Origin: an uncultured bacterium | GTDB taxonomy: Bacteria > Cloacimonadota > Cloacimonadia > Cloacimonadales > Cloacimonadaceae | Assembly: GCA_937924555.1 (NCBI GenBank) | Contig: CALDSN010000082.1 | Location: 1-19,986 of the forward strand | Direction of reading: 5' to 3' | DNA: 19,986 nucleotides | Shown here: in pieces, positions 7,590-15,372 of the stretch | How the letters are laid out: each line of letters starts with the position of its first letter | Position numbering within the stretch: the stretch's first letter is position 1 | Notes under the pieces: model-generated | Told to the model about the DNA's origin: nothing | What the model saw: the letters and a program-made list of their open reading frames with translations, nothing else | Database searches by the model: none | Made by a program: the position numbers and the translations under genes

Positions 7590-8522
7590 ATGAAAGAAAC
7601 ATCCAAGCTTATACCCTTAAAAGTATCATCTAAGGTAAGTAAAGCTATGGTTGATGGCGGAGCTGTGTTGGCTCTGGAATCCACCGTGCTTACCCATGGC
7701 TTACCTTACCCTCGCAATTTTGAAGTGTTATCCACTCTGGAAAACCTCTGCCGTCAGCACGGTGCCGAACCTGCAACCATCATTGTTTTGGATGGAGTTG
7801 CCCATATTGGCATGGATGAAGATGATATCCAAAACCTAAAGGATAAAATACAATCCGGATTACCTATAGCCAAACTCGGCAGAAGAGAAATACCCATGGC
7901 ACTAAGCACCGGCATCAGCGGAGGAACAACTGTATCCGCCACTATGCTGCTGGCACACTTTGCCGGGATAAAAGTGTTTTCTACGGGAGGAATTGGTGGT
8001 GTGCACCGAGCTTGGGAAAAGGGCTTGGATATCTCCAGCGACCTTAAAGCCCTATCCCAAATCCCTGTGGTGGTGGTTTCCGCAGGATGCAAAGCTATTT
8101 TGGATATTCCCGCCACCTTGGAGTATCTGGAGACCCTGGGTGTTCCTGTGTTAGGTTGGCAGACCAACGACTTCCCTGCCTTTTATTCTCGCGGCACAGG
8201 CTTAACCATAGATAAACTTACCGATGCCAAACAGCTTGCCGAAGCTTACCAAAAGATGGTGGAACTTGATCCCTACCCATCCGGCATCCTAATTGCCAAT
8301 CCTATTCCCCAAGAGGATGAGATTCCTGCAGAAGTGATTGGGGAATATATTGATGTAGCCATCAAAGAGGTTAACACCAGAGGCATTAAAGGTAAAGAGC
8401 TTACTCCATTTCTGCTTTCTGCTTTAGCAGAATCCACCGCTGGTTTGTCTGTTAAAAGTAACCTCGCTCTTTTGAGGAATAATGTGATAGTTGGGGCACA
8501 GCTTGCCCGGGAGCTAAGATGA
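7590..8522 (+). CDS. psuG: Pseudouridine-5'-phosphate glycosidase PsuG
   Basis: Splits pseudouridine 5'-phosphate into uracil and ribose 5-phosphate, reversibly, in pseudouridine salvage. The 310-residue length is normal. Conserved segments are ALESTVLTHGLPYP (28-41, E30), AKLGRRE (94-100, K95), the Gly-rich STGGIGGVHR (131-140), SSDL (149-152, D151), SAGCKAILDIP (164-174, K168) and IANPIP (235-240), with N297 and N298 near the end. K168 aligns with the Lys that forms the covalent sugar adduct in the E. coli enzyme, and E30, K95 and D151 align with its other active-site residues (recalled from the family). The ribosome binding site is weak (GATAGG). The usual partner kinase psuK is not adjacent. 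The stop overlaps the start of the dppA-like gene (ATGA), implying co-translation with a peptidase. Confidence 0.95.
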   Translation: MKETSKLIPLKVSSKVSKAMVDGGAVLALESTVLTHGLPYPRNFEVLSTLENLCRQHGAEPATIIVLDGVAHIGMDEDDIQNLKDKIQSGLPIAKLGRREIPMALSTGISGGTTVSATMLLAHFAGIKVFSTGGIGGVHRAWEKGLDISSDLKALSQIPVVVVSAGCKAILDIPATLEYLETLGVPVLGWQTNDFPAFYSRGTGLTIDKLTDAKQLAEAYQKMVELDPYPSGILIANPIPQEDEIPAEVIGEYIDVAIKEVNTRGIKGKELTPFLLSALAESTAGLSVKSNLALLRNNVIVGAQLARELR

Positions 8523-9349
8523 AGATATATATATCCATTGATATGGAAGGGATGCCCGGAACCTATAACTGGGATCAGGAAAAGACCGACCGCAGTGCCG
8601 TTAAACGCGTGATGCAAGAACATGTAAGCGATGCAATCAATGCAATCCTCACCAGTGAGTATAACAGCAAAATTACAGAGATTGTGATTGCCGATTCTCA
8701 CTCCGGGGGAGATAATCTGGATTATAGCATCACCGCTATGGATAGCAGGATAGCCCTCATCAGCGGGGGACCGCGCCCTGCATATATGATGCCTGCTTTT
8801 GACAACAGCTACACAATGGTGTTTCTGTTGGGTTATCATGCCGGAACAGGTACTTATAAAGCAAACATGGATCACACCTATTCCAACAGCCGCATCCATA
8901 AGATATGGATTAATGGGCAACGCATGAATGAAGCTTTGATAAACGCTGCTTATGCAGGTTATCATGGCGTGCCTGTAACCCTTATTAGTGGGGACAAAGC
9001 CCTGGAAGCCGAAATGGCGGAAACCATGCCTTGGCTGAACTTTGTTTGCACCAAAGAAGCAGTAGCAAAGTTCGCTGCCATGAACTATTCCTCCGCTTTT
9101 GTTAAACCTAGGCTTGAAGCAGCGGTGCAGCGAAGCCTCGAGATGCAGAATGCCCGTCTTTATACCTTTAAAAGCCCAATTACGCTAAAGATTGAGTTCC
9201 ATTCCACCGCCATGACAGATGTTGCCTGCCTGATGCCCCACACCAAACGGCTGGATGGCAGAACCGTGGAATATTGTGACGATGATTATGGCGTTATCTT
9301 CGAAGCTGTGATGGCATTGGTGACCCTGGCATCCACCGCCGGGATGTAA
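8519..9349 (+). CDS. dppA: DppA-like M55 D-aminopeptidase
   Basis: A 276-residue cytoplasmic zinc aminopeptidase of MEROPS family M55. The B. subtilis relative releases N-terminal D-amino acids, for example from D-Ala-D-Ala. All expected zinc ligands are visible: D8 and E10 in ISIDMEG, H61 in ADSH, H107 in GYHA and E138 in MNEAL. The catalytic-type H119 in MDHT is also present. The length matches the family. The start overlaps the psuG stop by four bases. In this setting it could recycle cell-wall-derived or other D-peptides for growth; no peptide transporter is next to it. Substrate specificity cannot be read from sequence. A 330-bp gap follows. Confidence 0.92.
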   Translation: MKIYISIDMEGMPGTYNWDQEKTDRSAVKRVMQEHVSDAINAILTSEYNSKITEIVIADSHSGGDNLDYSITAMDSRIALISGGPRPAYMMPAFDNSYTMVFLLGYHAGTGTYKANMDHTYSNSRIHKIWINGQRMNEALINAAYAGYHGVPVTLISGDKALEAEMAETMPWLNFVCTKEAVAKFAAMNYSSAFVKPRLEAAVQRSLEMQNARLYTFKSPITLKIEFHSTAMTDVACLMPHTKRLDGRTVEYCDDDYGVIFEAVMALVTLASTAGM

Positions 9350-9679
9350 CCCAAAAAAGTACATCTGATACTCCGAGTAGCTGTTGCCCATCACTTAGAA
9401 ATACAGACTGATGGGAAGTAGGCACACGATACTCGAAAATATTATTGATAGTCCTGAGTATTCTAAGCATTTAGCTCTCTTCGAAGGTTCCTTCCTGGCA
9501 TCTGTATAGCACACCACAAGAACGTGAGCCCAAAGTTTTCGTTGACAAATAACCGCTTTACAATTCACTATTGATTCGGTGGTGATTGGTAACTGCCAAT
9601 AGACATAAAAGGGTTGATAACGCAGAACTATGAACGGTTCAGCATGAGAAACGAGCACAATACATAAGGAGACACGCAT
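9350..9679. other. Intergenic region between dppA-like gene and secreted protein
   Basis: A 330-bp gap with no convincing gene. A 94-codon minus-strand ORF (9395-9679) lacks a ribosome binding site and does not look protein-like. TTGACA at 9542-9547 is a perfect -35 box, with only poor -10 matches 16-18 bases downstream. The stretch likely holds a transcript end and the promoter of the gene at 9680, unresolved by eye. Confidence 0.5.
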
Positions 9680-10396
9680 ATGAAAACCAAGTTAATTCTG
9701 GTGATCTTACTATTGGGTATAATGGGATTGCTATTCGGCAGCGAAGATCCTGCCGAGATGGACGAAATGCAACGCAGAATAAAGGAGCTAAAGGCACTTT
9801 CGGAGAGGTTTAAGGCAGAAAAGGGGTTTGATGGAGTAATAGATACAAATACTGAAGTTATGAAGCTATCACACTTTAGCGGTAACTTTAAGGATATTGA
9901 TATGAATGCTGTTAGAGATTCACTAGCGTTCAGGCAGGTATGCAATAGGATAATAAACAAGCTGCTACCCTATATTGGTGCCAAGGAAAACCAGCTTGAT
10001 GCAGGGAATATATCAATTAGCTCCACAAGCATACGAACTCAATACCAGCAGAGAGCAAACGGATATCCGATATGGGGAGAGGGGAGGCTTGTTATATCCT
10101 ATGAGAGAGACTATAATAGGATAAGTATACTAAATGTTACCGTGGATATAGCAAACCAACCAGTACAGCCACTTATATCTGATATCGAAGCCAAGCAATT
10201 AGCCATAGATATGCACAAAAATAGAACTGGAAGGAGCTTTGATAACAACGAAACTACCATTAGTGGCCCTTGCTACTCTAATGGAGGCAGAGACAGATAC
10301 TACATTGCATACTTGGTCACAGTAGAAGATATTACCTATTTCGTGGATGCTTTGGAGAGTAAAGTAGTTGTCTATTTCGATTTTACGAGGTATTGA
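9680..10396 (+). CDS. Secreted protein resembling a thermolysin-type propeptide (FTP/PepSY), no protease domain
   Basis: A 238-residue protein with a signal peptide (about 1-20, ending LLFGSE), so probably periplasmic or secreted. A charged helical stretch follows (25-48). Residues about 80-160 resemble the FTP propeptide domain of M4/M36 metalloproteases, especially QQRANGYPIWGEGRLVISYE (123-142), where the family has Q-x-x-x-G-x-P-V-x-G. Residues about 164-235 resemble a PepSY repeat: SDIEAKQLAID (167-177), then YYIAYLVT and YFVDALESKVV (220-230). In M4 proteases these domains fold and inhibit the enzyme that follows, but here the protein stops at 238 and no HExxH lies downstream. AAGGAG is seven or eight bases before the ATG. 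The family call is by recalled pattern and moderate; the inhibitor or chaperone role is a guess. Confidence 0.65.
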   Translation: MKTKLILVILLLGIMGLLFGSEDPAEMDEMQRRIKELKALSERFKAEKGFDGVIDTNTEVMKLSHFSGNFKDIDMNAVRDSLAFRQVCNRIINKLLPYIGAKENQLDAGNISISSTSIRTQYQQRANGYPIWGEGRLVISYERDYNRISILNVTVDIANQPVQPLISDIEAKQLAIDMHKNRTGRSFDNNETTISGPCYSNGGRDRYYIAYLVTVEDITYFVDALESKVVVYFDFTRY

Positions 10397-10626
10397 GATG
10401 GTTCAGAATATGGACAAGGTATATGAACTCCTTGTGATTGATTACACTCAAGCAGCTGCCTTAGCAACCTCATGCCAACTTGGCCTTTGAAAATGAAAAT
10501 ACTACATTGGTATGGATCACCTTCACTCCCATTAAGACATGAGTTGGGTTATAGTTATGTTGGCAACAGTTCATTCAATCTGGTTTTGGGTGTTAGGAAC
10601 AGTCACTAATTGAAACATCACTTCGC

Positions 10627-10646
10627 CACCTCATCAAACCGAGGTG
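10627..10646. repeat. Small inverted repeat CACCTC/GAGGTG
   Basis: CACCTC (10627-10632) and GAGGTG (10641-10646) form six-base perfect arms around an eight-base loop, directly abutting the larger repeat element. It shares three bases with the inverted copy of that element (10644-10654), so the two hairpins would be mutually exclusive. Confidence 0.4.
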
Positions 10647-10696
10647 ATTCCCTCATCTCACCCGGGAGTCACGAGGGAGTCACGAGGGAGTCACGA
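10644..10696. repeat. Intergenic repeat: three 11-bp tandem copies plus an upstream inverted copy
   Basis: The unit GGGAGTCACGA occurs three times head to tail without mismatch (10664-10674, 10675-10685, 10686-10696). Just upstream, GTGATTCCCTC (10644-10654) is an inverted copy with one T-for-C difference. It can pair with GAGGGAGTCAC at 10673-10683 or 10684-10694 (11 pairs including one G-T wobble), or with the shorter GGGAGTCAC at 10664-10672. Alternative stem-loops with different loop sizes are therefore possible. It lies between convergent genes, where bidirectional termination or a dispersed repeat family would fit. Confidence 0.85.
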
Positions 10697-10739
10697 GAGA
10701 ATGATTAGAGAAAACACCAAGAAGGGGAAGGTTGGAGCT

Positions 10740-11699
10740 TTATGAACCGTCACTCAAATTTATCTTGCGGGATTTGAAGCCATAACCAAGCACATCATAC
10801 ACATCGGTGAGGATCATGAAGGCATCGGGATCGGTTTCTTTTACGATGTCGGTTAGTAAGGGGACTTGACGGCGGTTTAGCACGCAGAAAAGTACATTGG
10901 TATCTCTCTGGTTAAAACCTCTGGTTCCCTTCAGGTAGGTTACCCCTCTATCCAGCTTTTCGTAAATCTCATTACGGATTTCGTCCACCTCATCGGAGAT
11001 GATATACACCCCTTTGATATAGGGCAAGCCTTCACTGGCGAGGTCAGTGATTTTAGTGGTGATGAAGAGGTTTAGATAACCCCAAATGAGCAGCTTGAGG
11101 TCGCCCAGGATGAAGGCAACCAGCAGGATAATGCCTGTCTCAACGATATAATAGCCCATACCGATGGAGATGTTTGCCTTTTGCTTAATAAGAGCAACGG
11201 GGATATCGGTGCCGCCTGTGGAGCCGCGGAATCTGAAGATGAGTCCCAAGCCAATTCCCAGCATCACAGAGCCGGCAATGGCACTAAGGAAAAGGTCGTT
11301 GGGGCTAAGCATGGCGTAGATAGTGTGCCCATCCACCACGAAGGTGTAGGGGGCAAGGTCGCTGATGAAGCCCAAACGGTGCAGCATAGGGATGCTTAGC
11401 AAGTCGGTCATGATGGCACTTACGAACATACCATACAGGCTTTTACTGCCAAATGACTTACCCACAAAGATGAAGCTGATGATGAACAGCGGGATGTTGA
11501 TGACAATCATGGAAATGCCATTGGGGATGCCAAAGAGGCGATTGAAGATTTGGGATAGACCTCCCACACCACCCGGTGCCATATTGTAGGGCAGCAGGAA
11601 CCAAGAATAGCCAATGGCGAAGAAAACTGAGGCGAAAATGATGCCTATGAAATGGGTTAGTTCACGCTTTATGCGCTGTTTACGTGTAAGTCTATTCAT
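10740..11699 (-). CDS. YitT family membrane protein (DUF161-DUF2179)
   Basis: A 319-residue inner-membrane protein of the widespread YitT family, whose function is not firmly known. About five or six hydrophobic segments lie between 17 and 220. The family signatures APGGVGGLSQ (41-50) and RGSTGGTDIP (158-167) are glycine-rich loops placed as in other members. The C-terminal DUF2179 domain (about 228-308) is soluble and has GVYIISDEVDEI, RGVTYLKGTRGF and DVLGYGFK in the standard order. The start ATG has AGGGAG five bases upstream. It is transcribed alone on the minus strand, divergent from the nucleoside kinase over a 115-bp gap and convergent with the propeptide-like gene. Some relatives have been linked to transport or efflux; no substrate can be proposed here. 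Confidence 0.93.
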   Translation of the reverse strand: MNRLTRKQRIKRELTHFIGIIFASVFFAIGYSWFLLPYNMAPGGVGGLSQIFNRLFGIPNGISMIVINIPLFIISFIFVGKSFGSKSLYGMFVSAIMTDLLSIPMLHRLGFISDLAPYTFVVDGHTIYAMLSPNDLFLSAIAGSVMLGIGLGLIFRFRGSTGGTDIPVALIKQKANISIGMGYYIVETGIILLVAFILGDLKLLIWGYLNLFITTKITDLASEGLPYIKGVYIISDEVDEIRNEIYEKLDRGVTYLKGTRGFNQRDTNVLFCVLNRRQVPLLTDIVKETDPDAFMILTDVYDVLGYGFKSRKINLSDGS

Positions 11700-11757
11700 T
11701 ATAACTCCCTAAAAGTGAAACAAATTATCCATAAGCCGGATCGTAGATTACTAAACC

Positions 11758-11778
11758 TTGACTAATATCCAAAGTCAA
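11758..11778. promoter_or_regulatory. Inverted repeat TTGACT-N9-AGTCAA in divergent promoter region
   Basis: Perfect six-base inverted arms (11758-11763 and 11773-11778) lie 36 bases before the kinase start and 58 bases from the yitT-family start. The left arm also resembles a -35 box (TTGACT) for the kinase operon, but no good -10 follows at the right distance. It could be an operator for a dimeric regulator or an RNA hairpin. Chance is not excluded. Confidence 0.3.
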
Positions 11779-11814
11779 TTTCTCTGACCCTCTTAAAAAA
11801 GAAAGGATACTACT

Positions 11815-13476
11815 ATGAATATCGATATTAGATTAGACGGCGTTAAACATAGCCTGGTAGAGGTGGAGAAACCACGCTCTATAGCTCAAATTATCAAAGG
11901 AACGGATATAGACCGTAACCAAGTCCTGTCCTATAAAATAAACCACAGGGAATATGTCAATGAGGATTACGTTCCCGATAGAGAGAGTCTGGTTAACTGC
12001 ATCACATACAAACACCCGGAAGGAAACCGCATCTATCAGGATTCTGCTATATTCATCCTGGCAAAAGCACTGCATACATTGCTTGGTAACGAACACTCCA
12101 TGGTTGTGGAGCACTCTATCGGAGACGGGGTGTTCTGCGAGGTGTTTAACACCGAGAAGTTCACCGAGCAGGATTGCAAGCGGATCAAGGATGAAATGCT
12201 GCGCATCGTGGCAGCGGACTTACCGATTGACAGGATTGAGGTTAAAACCGATGAAGCGATTGACATCTTCAGTGCCATGGGACGCAAGGATGTGGTTAAG
12301 AACCTGAAGTATAACTATCAGGAGAGCGTGCATGTGTATCGCTGTGGGAAGTTCTATGATAGATTCATCCGTACATTGGCAGACCGCACCAGCATGATAA
12401 AGAGCTTTGACCTGATGTATCAAGCACCGGGCTTTGTCCTGCGTTTTCCCAAGGATGTGAACAGCAAGGAAATGGAAAGCTTCGTGATGCCCACAAAGGT
12501 TTTTGCCCTGCATCAGGAACATGATAAATGGCTGGATATCCTGCGGGTTCATAACATATTGGATATTAACAAGCTGAATGATAATTACGAGATATCGCAG
12601 TTTATCCTGGTGGAAGAAGCATTGCATGAGAAGAAGATTGCCGAGATTGCTGCAGATATCGTAACCAAGAAAGAGGTGAAGATTATCCTGATAGCGGGAC
12701 CTTCATCCTCGGGAAAGACAACCTTTGCCAAGCGCTTAAGCGTGCAATTGCAGGCGTGTAAGGCGAAGCCAATCGTGATTGGTATGGATGACTACTTCAT
12801 CAACAGAGATAAAACCGCACGGAAGGAAAATGGTGATTTTGACTTTGAATCCATCTATGCCATGGATTTGGAATTCCTTAATATGCAGCTTACCCAATTG
12901 CTGAACGGGGATCAGATTGAGCTGCCACATTATGACTTTACCCGCGGAGTGCGCCGCCGCAGCAATAACTATGTTAAACTTGGTAAGGATAATGTGGTTA
13001 TCATGGAAGGCATCCACGGTTTGAACGATACCTTGACGGAATCCATCCCTGCTAATCGCAAAGCAAAGATTTATATCAGTGCGTTGAATCAGCTTAATAT
13101 AGACAACCATAACCGCATCCCTACTACAGATTGCAGGCTGCTGCGCAGGATTATTCGCGATCACCAGTATCGTGGTTATAGCGCAGAGGAGACCATTGTA
13201 CGCTGGAAGGATGTGCGCGAAGGTGAAGAAAAGAACATCTTCCCTTATCAAGAGAATGCGGATTATATGTTCAACAGCAGCTTAACCTACGAGATGGGTA
13301 TCCTGCGCAAGCATGCCTGGCGCTTATTGAAGAATGTACCGCCTAGCTCATCAGCCTATATGGAAGCCAACCGGTTATTGTACCTCATCTCCCATACCAA
13401 GGATATATCAGATTCGCTGGTGCCGTATAACTCTATCATCAGGGAGTTTACCAACGGCAGTATCTTTAGCTATTAG
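11815..13476 (+). CDS. TGS-domain nucleoside kinase (uridine kinase/PRK family)
   Basis: A 553-residue cytoplasmic protein with two parts. The N-terminal half resembles the threonyl-tRNA synthetase front end: a TGS-like beta domain (about 1-65) and a tRNA-SAD-like region (about 70-230). The C-terminal half is a P-loop kinase of the uridine kinase/phosphoribulokinase family, with Walker A GPSSSGKTT (295-303), MDDYF (324-328), the substrate-side PHYDFTRG (371-378) and MEGIHGLND (397-405). Proteins of this fused type are annotated as uridine kinase or nucleoside kinase in Thermotoga and anaerobic bacteria, so phosphorylation of a nucleoside is likely, though the substrate is not certain. What the synthetase-like half binds is unclear. 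AAAGGA is eight bases before the ATG. mutL starts six bases after the stop. Confidence 0.9.
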   Translation: MNIDIRLDGVKHSLVEVEKPRSIAQIIKGTDIDRNQVLSYKINHREYVNEDYVPDRESLVNCITYKHPEGNRIYQDSAIFILAKALHTLLGNEHSMVVEHSIGDGVFCEVFNTEKFTEQDCKRIKDEMLRIVAADLPIDRIEVKTDEAIDIFSAMGRKDVVKNLKYNYQESVHVYRCGKFYDRFIRTLADRTSMIKSFDLMYQAPGFVLRFPKDVNSKEMESFVMPTKVFALHQEHDKWLDILRVHNILDINKLNDNYEISQFILVEEALHEKKIAEIAADIVTKKEVKIILIAGPSSSGKTTFAKRLSVQLQACKAKPIVIGMDDYFINRDKTARKENGDFDFESIYAMDLEFLNMQLTQLLNGDQIELPHYDFTRGVRRRSNNYVKLGKDNVVIMEGIHGLNDTLTESIPANRKAKIYISALNQLNIDNHNRIPTTDCRLLRRIIRDHQYRGYSAEETIVRWKDVREGEEKNIFPYQENADYMFNSSLTYEMGILRKHAWRLLKNVPPSSSAYMEANRLLYLISHTKDISDSLVPYNSIIREFTNGSIFSY

Positions 13477-13482
13477 GAACCA

Positions 13483-15372
13483 ATGAAGCGGATAAATATA
13501 CTTTCAGAGGACGTAAGAAACAAGATTGCTGCCGGAGAGGTGATTGAAAGACCTGCCTCCGTGGTGAAAGAACTGGTGGAGAACTCACTGGATGCCGGAG
13601 CAAGCAGCATTATTGTGGTCATTGAGAACGGAGGGAAAGACCTCATCCGGGTATTGGACAACGGTTGCGGTATGAGTGGTGATGATGCACTGTTGGCTTT
13701 TGAGAGGCATGCTACCAGTAAGATAAAGACGGTTGAGGATATCATTCACATAGACTCTCTGGGTTTTCGTGGAGAAGCTTTGCCTTCCATTGCCTCAGTA
13801 TCGCAACTTAGTTTGGTTACCCGCAGCGAAGCAGACGATATGGCTACCATTGTGGAGTACCAATCCGGTAAATTGACCAATGTAACCAAGACATCCGCCA
13901 ATCCCGGAACAGCTATTACTGTTAAGGGTCTATTCAAAAGTCTCCCTGCTAGGCGTAAGTTCCTACGGACACCAGCAGTGGAGATGCGCTATATCCTGAA
14001 GTACATTCACTATCAGGCGATATTATATCCCGCAGTAAGCTTCAAACTGATAAGTGACGGCAGAGAGAAATTTGCCTATGTGGGGACAGAAGATCGTAAT
14101 GTGCGAATGAGTGAGGTGTTTGGTTCTGCCTTCTTCAGTGATGATATCATATCCGTTGCAGGCTCGAACAATGGTTATGAGGTAAGCGGATATATCTTCG
14201 GTTTGGAGGATAGAAGCGACAAGCTTATTGATGCGCAATACACCTTTATCAATGGTAGATTTATCAACGATAAAACCGTTAAGCACAGCATCAAGGCAGC
14301 GTATGAGCCGTTCATCCTGAAGACCAGAGCTTGGCAGAAGGGAAGTACTCCGCCATATATTCTATTCATCAGCGTACCCCCCGAGCAGATTGATGTAAAC
14401 GTTCATCCGGCGAAACACGAGGTTCGTTTCAGAGAAAACAATATAGTGCATGCTCTAATATTTGAAACAATTACCAGAGCATTACGGAGATATGAAGAGG
14501 ATAAATTTGCTTCTGCGCGGTTGAAGTATCAGGCGTTTACTCCCGCTAGTCCCGCAACAAACCTGGAAAGGGATATCTTTGTGAAGAACGTGGAAATACC
14601 CAAGTATTCTGAGTATAAAAAAGAGCTGAACAACATGTATCAGGATGATCTGTTCAGGGGTGCACCGCAACCGAAGGCTGCACCAATACCAATATATAAT
14701 CCTGAGAAAGCTTCTGTGGAAGCCCCGGAAATATTTGATGATTTGCCAAATGATAACCTCTCATATTCCATCTTGCTGAAGAACGAAGAGGACTACATCA
14801 ATCCTTGGCAGCTTCATAACACCTACATCTTTGTGCAGGTTGAAGACGGGTTGGTGATTATTGACCAGCATGCTGCCCACGAACGGATAATCTATGAGAA
14901 ATTGGTGCATCGGACTACCGGAACTCCCGCTATCCGCCAGAAGCTGATTATTCCTATAGTGATAGACATCCCACCCTATATAGCTTCGGAGACAAGCGAA
15001 TTGATTGAAGCTAACTTAGAACTGCTTGAAAAAATTGGCTTTGTGCTGAAGAAATTTAGCGGAGATTCCTTGGTTATAGAGGAGATCCCGGCGGAGTTGG
15101 GAGATTTCCAAGGGGGGCAGGTGTTCATAGAGATACTAAAGACATTGGAGGAGGAACTGGAAGTTAATCCAGACTTTCGCGACAGTTTGGCGAAGTCTAT
15201 TGCTTGCAAAGCAGCAATCAAGGCAAACCACAAACTGTCCCGCAAGGAAATGCTGGCATTAATCAATGACCTTTTTGCCTGTCATGTGCCATATTTCTGC
15301 CCGCATGGTCGTCCCTTGATTATAAAAATGCCGATTAGCGATTTTGAGAAGAAGTTCAAGCGTATTGTATGA
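13483..15372 (+). CDS. mutL: DNA mismatch repair protein MutL with endonuclease motif
   Basis: Couples MutS mismatch recognition to strand incision. The 629-residue protein has the GHKL ATPase domain (about 1-335): AAGEVIERPASVVKELVENS with catalytic-type E30 and N34, DNGCGM (59-64) and GFRGEAL (94-100). A variable linker (about 340-430) precedes the C-terminal dimerisation and nuclease domain. That domain carries DQHAAHERIIYE (461-472), the DQHA(X)2E(X)4E metal-binding endonuclease motif, together with ACKAAIKA (574-581) and CPHGRP (606-611). MutL proteins with this motif nick DNA themselves, so the organism probably uses methyl-independent mismatch repair without MutH. TAGGA, overlapping the kinase stop, serves as ribosome binding site. 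Its stop overlaps the miaA start (ATGA). The mutL-miaA pairing is also seen in E. coli. Confidence 0.97.
   Translation: MKRINILSEDVRNKIAAGEVIERPASVVKELVENSLDAGASSIIVVIENGGKDLIRVLDNGCGMSGDDALLAFERHATSKIKTVEDIIHIDSLGFRGEALPSIASVSQLSLVTRSEADDMATIVEYQSGKLTNVTKTSANPGTAITVKGLFKSLPARRKFLRTPAVEMRYILKYIHYQAILYPAVSFKLISDGREKFAYVGTEDRNVRMSEVFGSAFFSDDIISVAGSNNGYEVSGYIFGLEDRSDKLIDAQYTFINGRFINDKTVKHSIKAAYEPFILKTRAWQKGSTPPYILFISVPPEQIDVNVHPAKHEVRFRENNIVHALIFETITRALRRYEEDKFASARLKYQAFTPASPATNLERDIFVKNVEIPKYSEYKKELNNMYQDDLFRGAPQPKAAPIPIYNPEKASVEAPEIFDDLPNDNLSYSILLKNEEDYINPWQLHNTYIFVQVEDGLVIIDQHAAHERIIYEKLVHRTTGTPAIRQKLIIPIVIDIPPYIASETSELIEANLELLEKIGFVLKKFSGDSLVIEEIPAELGDFQGGQVFIEILKTLEEELEVNPDFRDSLAKSIACKAAIKANHKLSRKEMLALINDLFACHVPYFCPHGRPLIIKMPISDFEKKFKRIV

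Larger units (their letters stand above)
10397..10739. other. Intergenic region between convergent genes, with repeat element
   Basis: A 343-bp gap separating the propeptide-like gene from the yitT-family gene, which ends facing it. A 45-codon plus-strand ORF (10472-10609) has no ribosome binding site and no recognisable content. The notable feature is the repeat element at 10644-10696. No clear T-tract terminator is seen for either gene, though the repeat hairpin could serve both strands. Confidence 0.55.

Noticed and set aside
9395..9679. 94-codon minus-strand ORF filling the gap before the propeptide-like gene
   Set aside because: It has no ribosome binding site. Its start arises from the CATATG shared with the opposite gene. 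Composition is not protein-like and it matches no family I know.
10472..10609. 45-codon plus-strand ORF after the propeptide-like gene, checked as a possible frameshifted protease remnant
   Set aside because: It has no ribosome binding site and no HExxH or other M4 protease pattern in any plus-strand frame I read. It is probably chance.
10664..10696. Triple repeat considered as a CRISPR array
   Set aside because: The units are 11 bp and directly adjacent, with no spacers, and no cas genes are in the window. The Cas4-like nuclease at the left end is of Dna2 type and far away.
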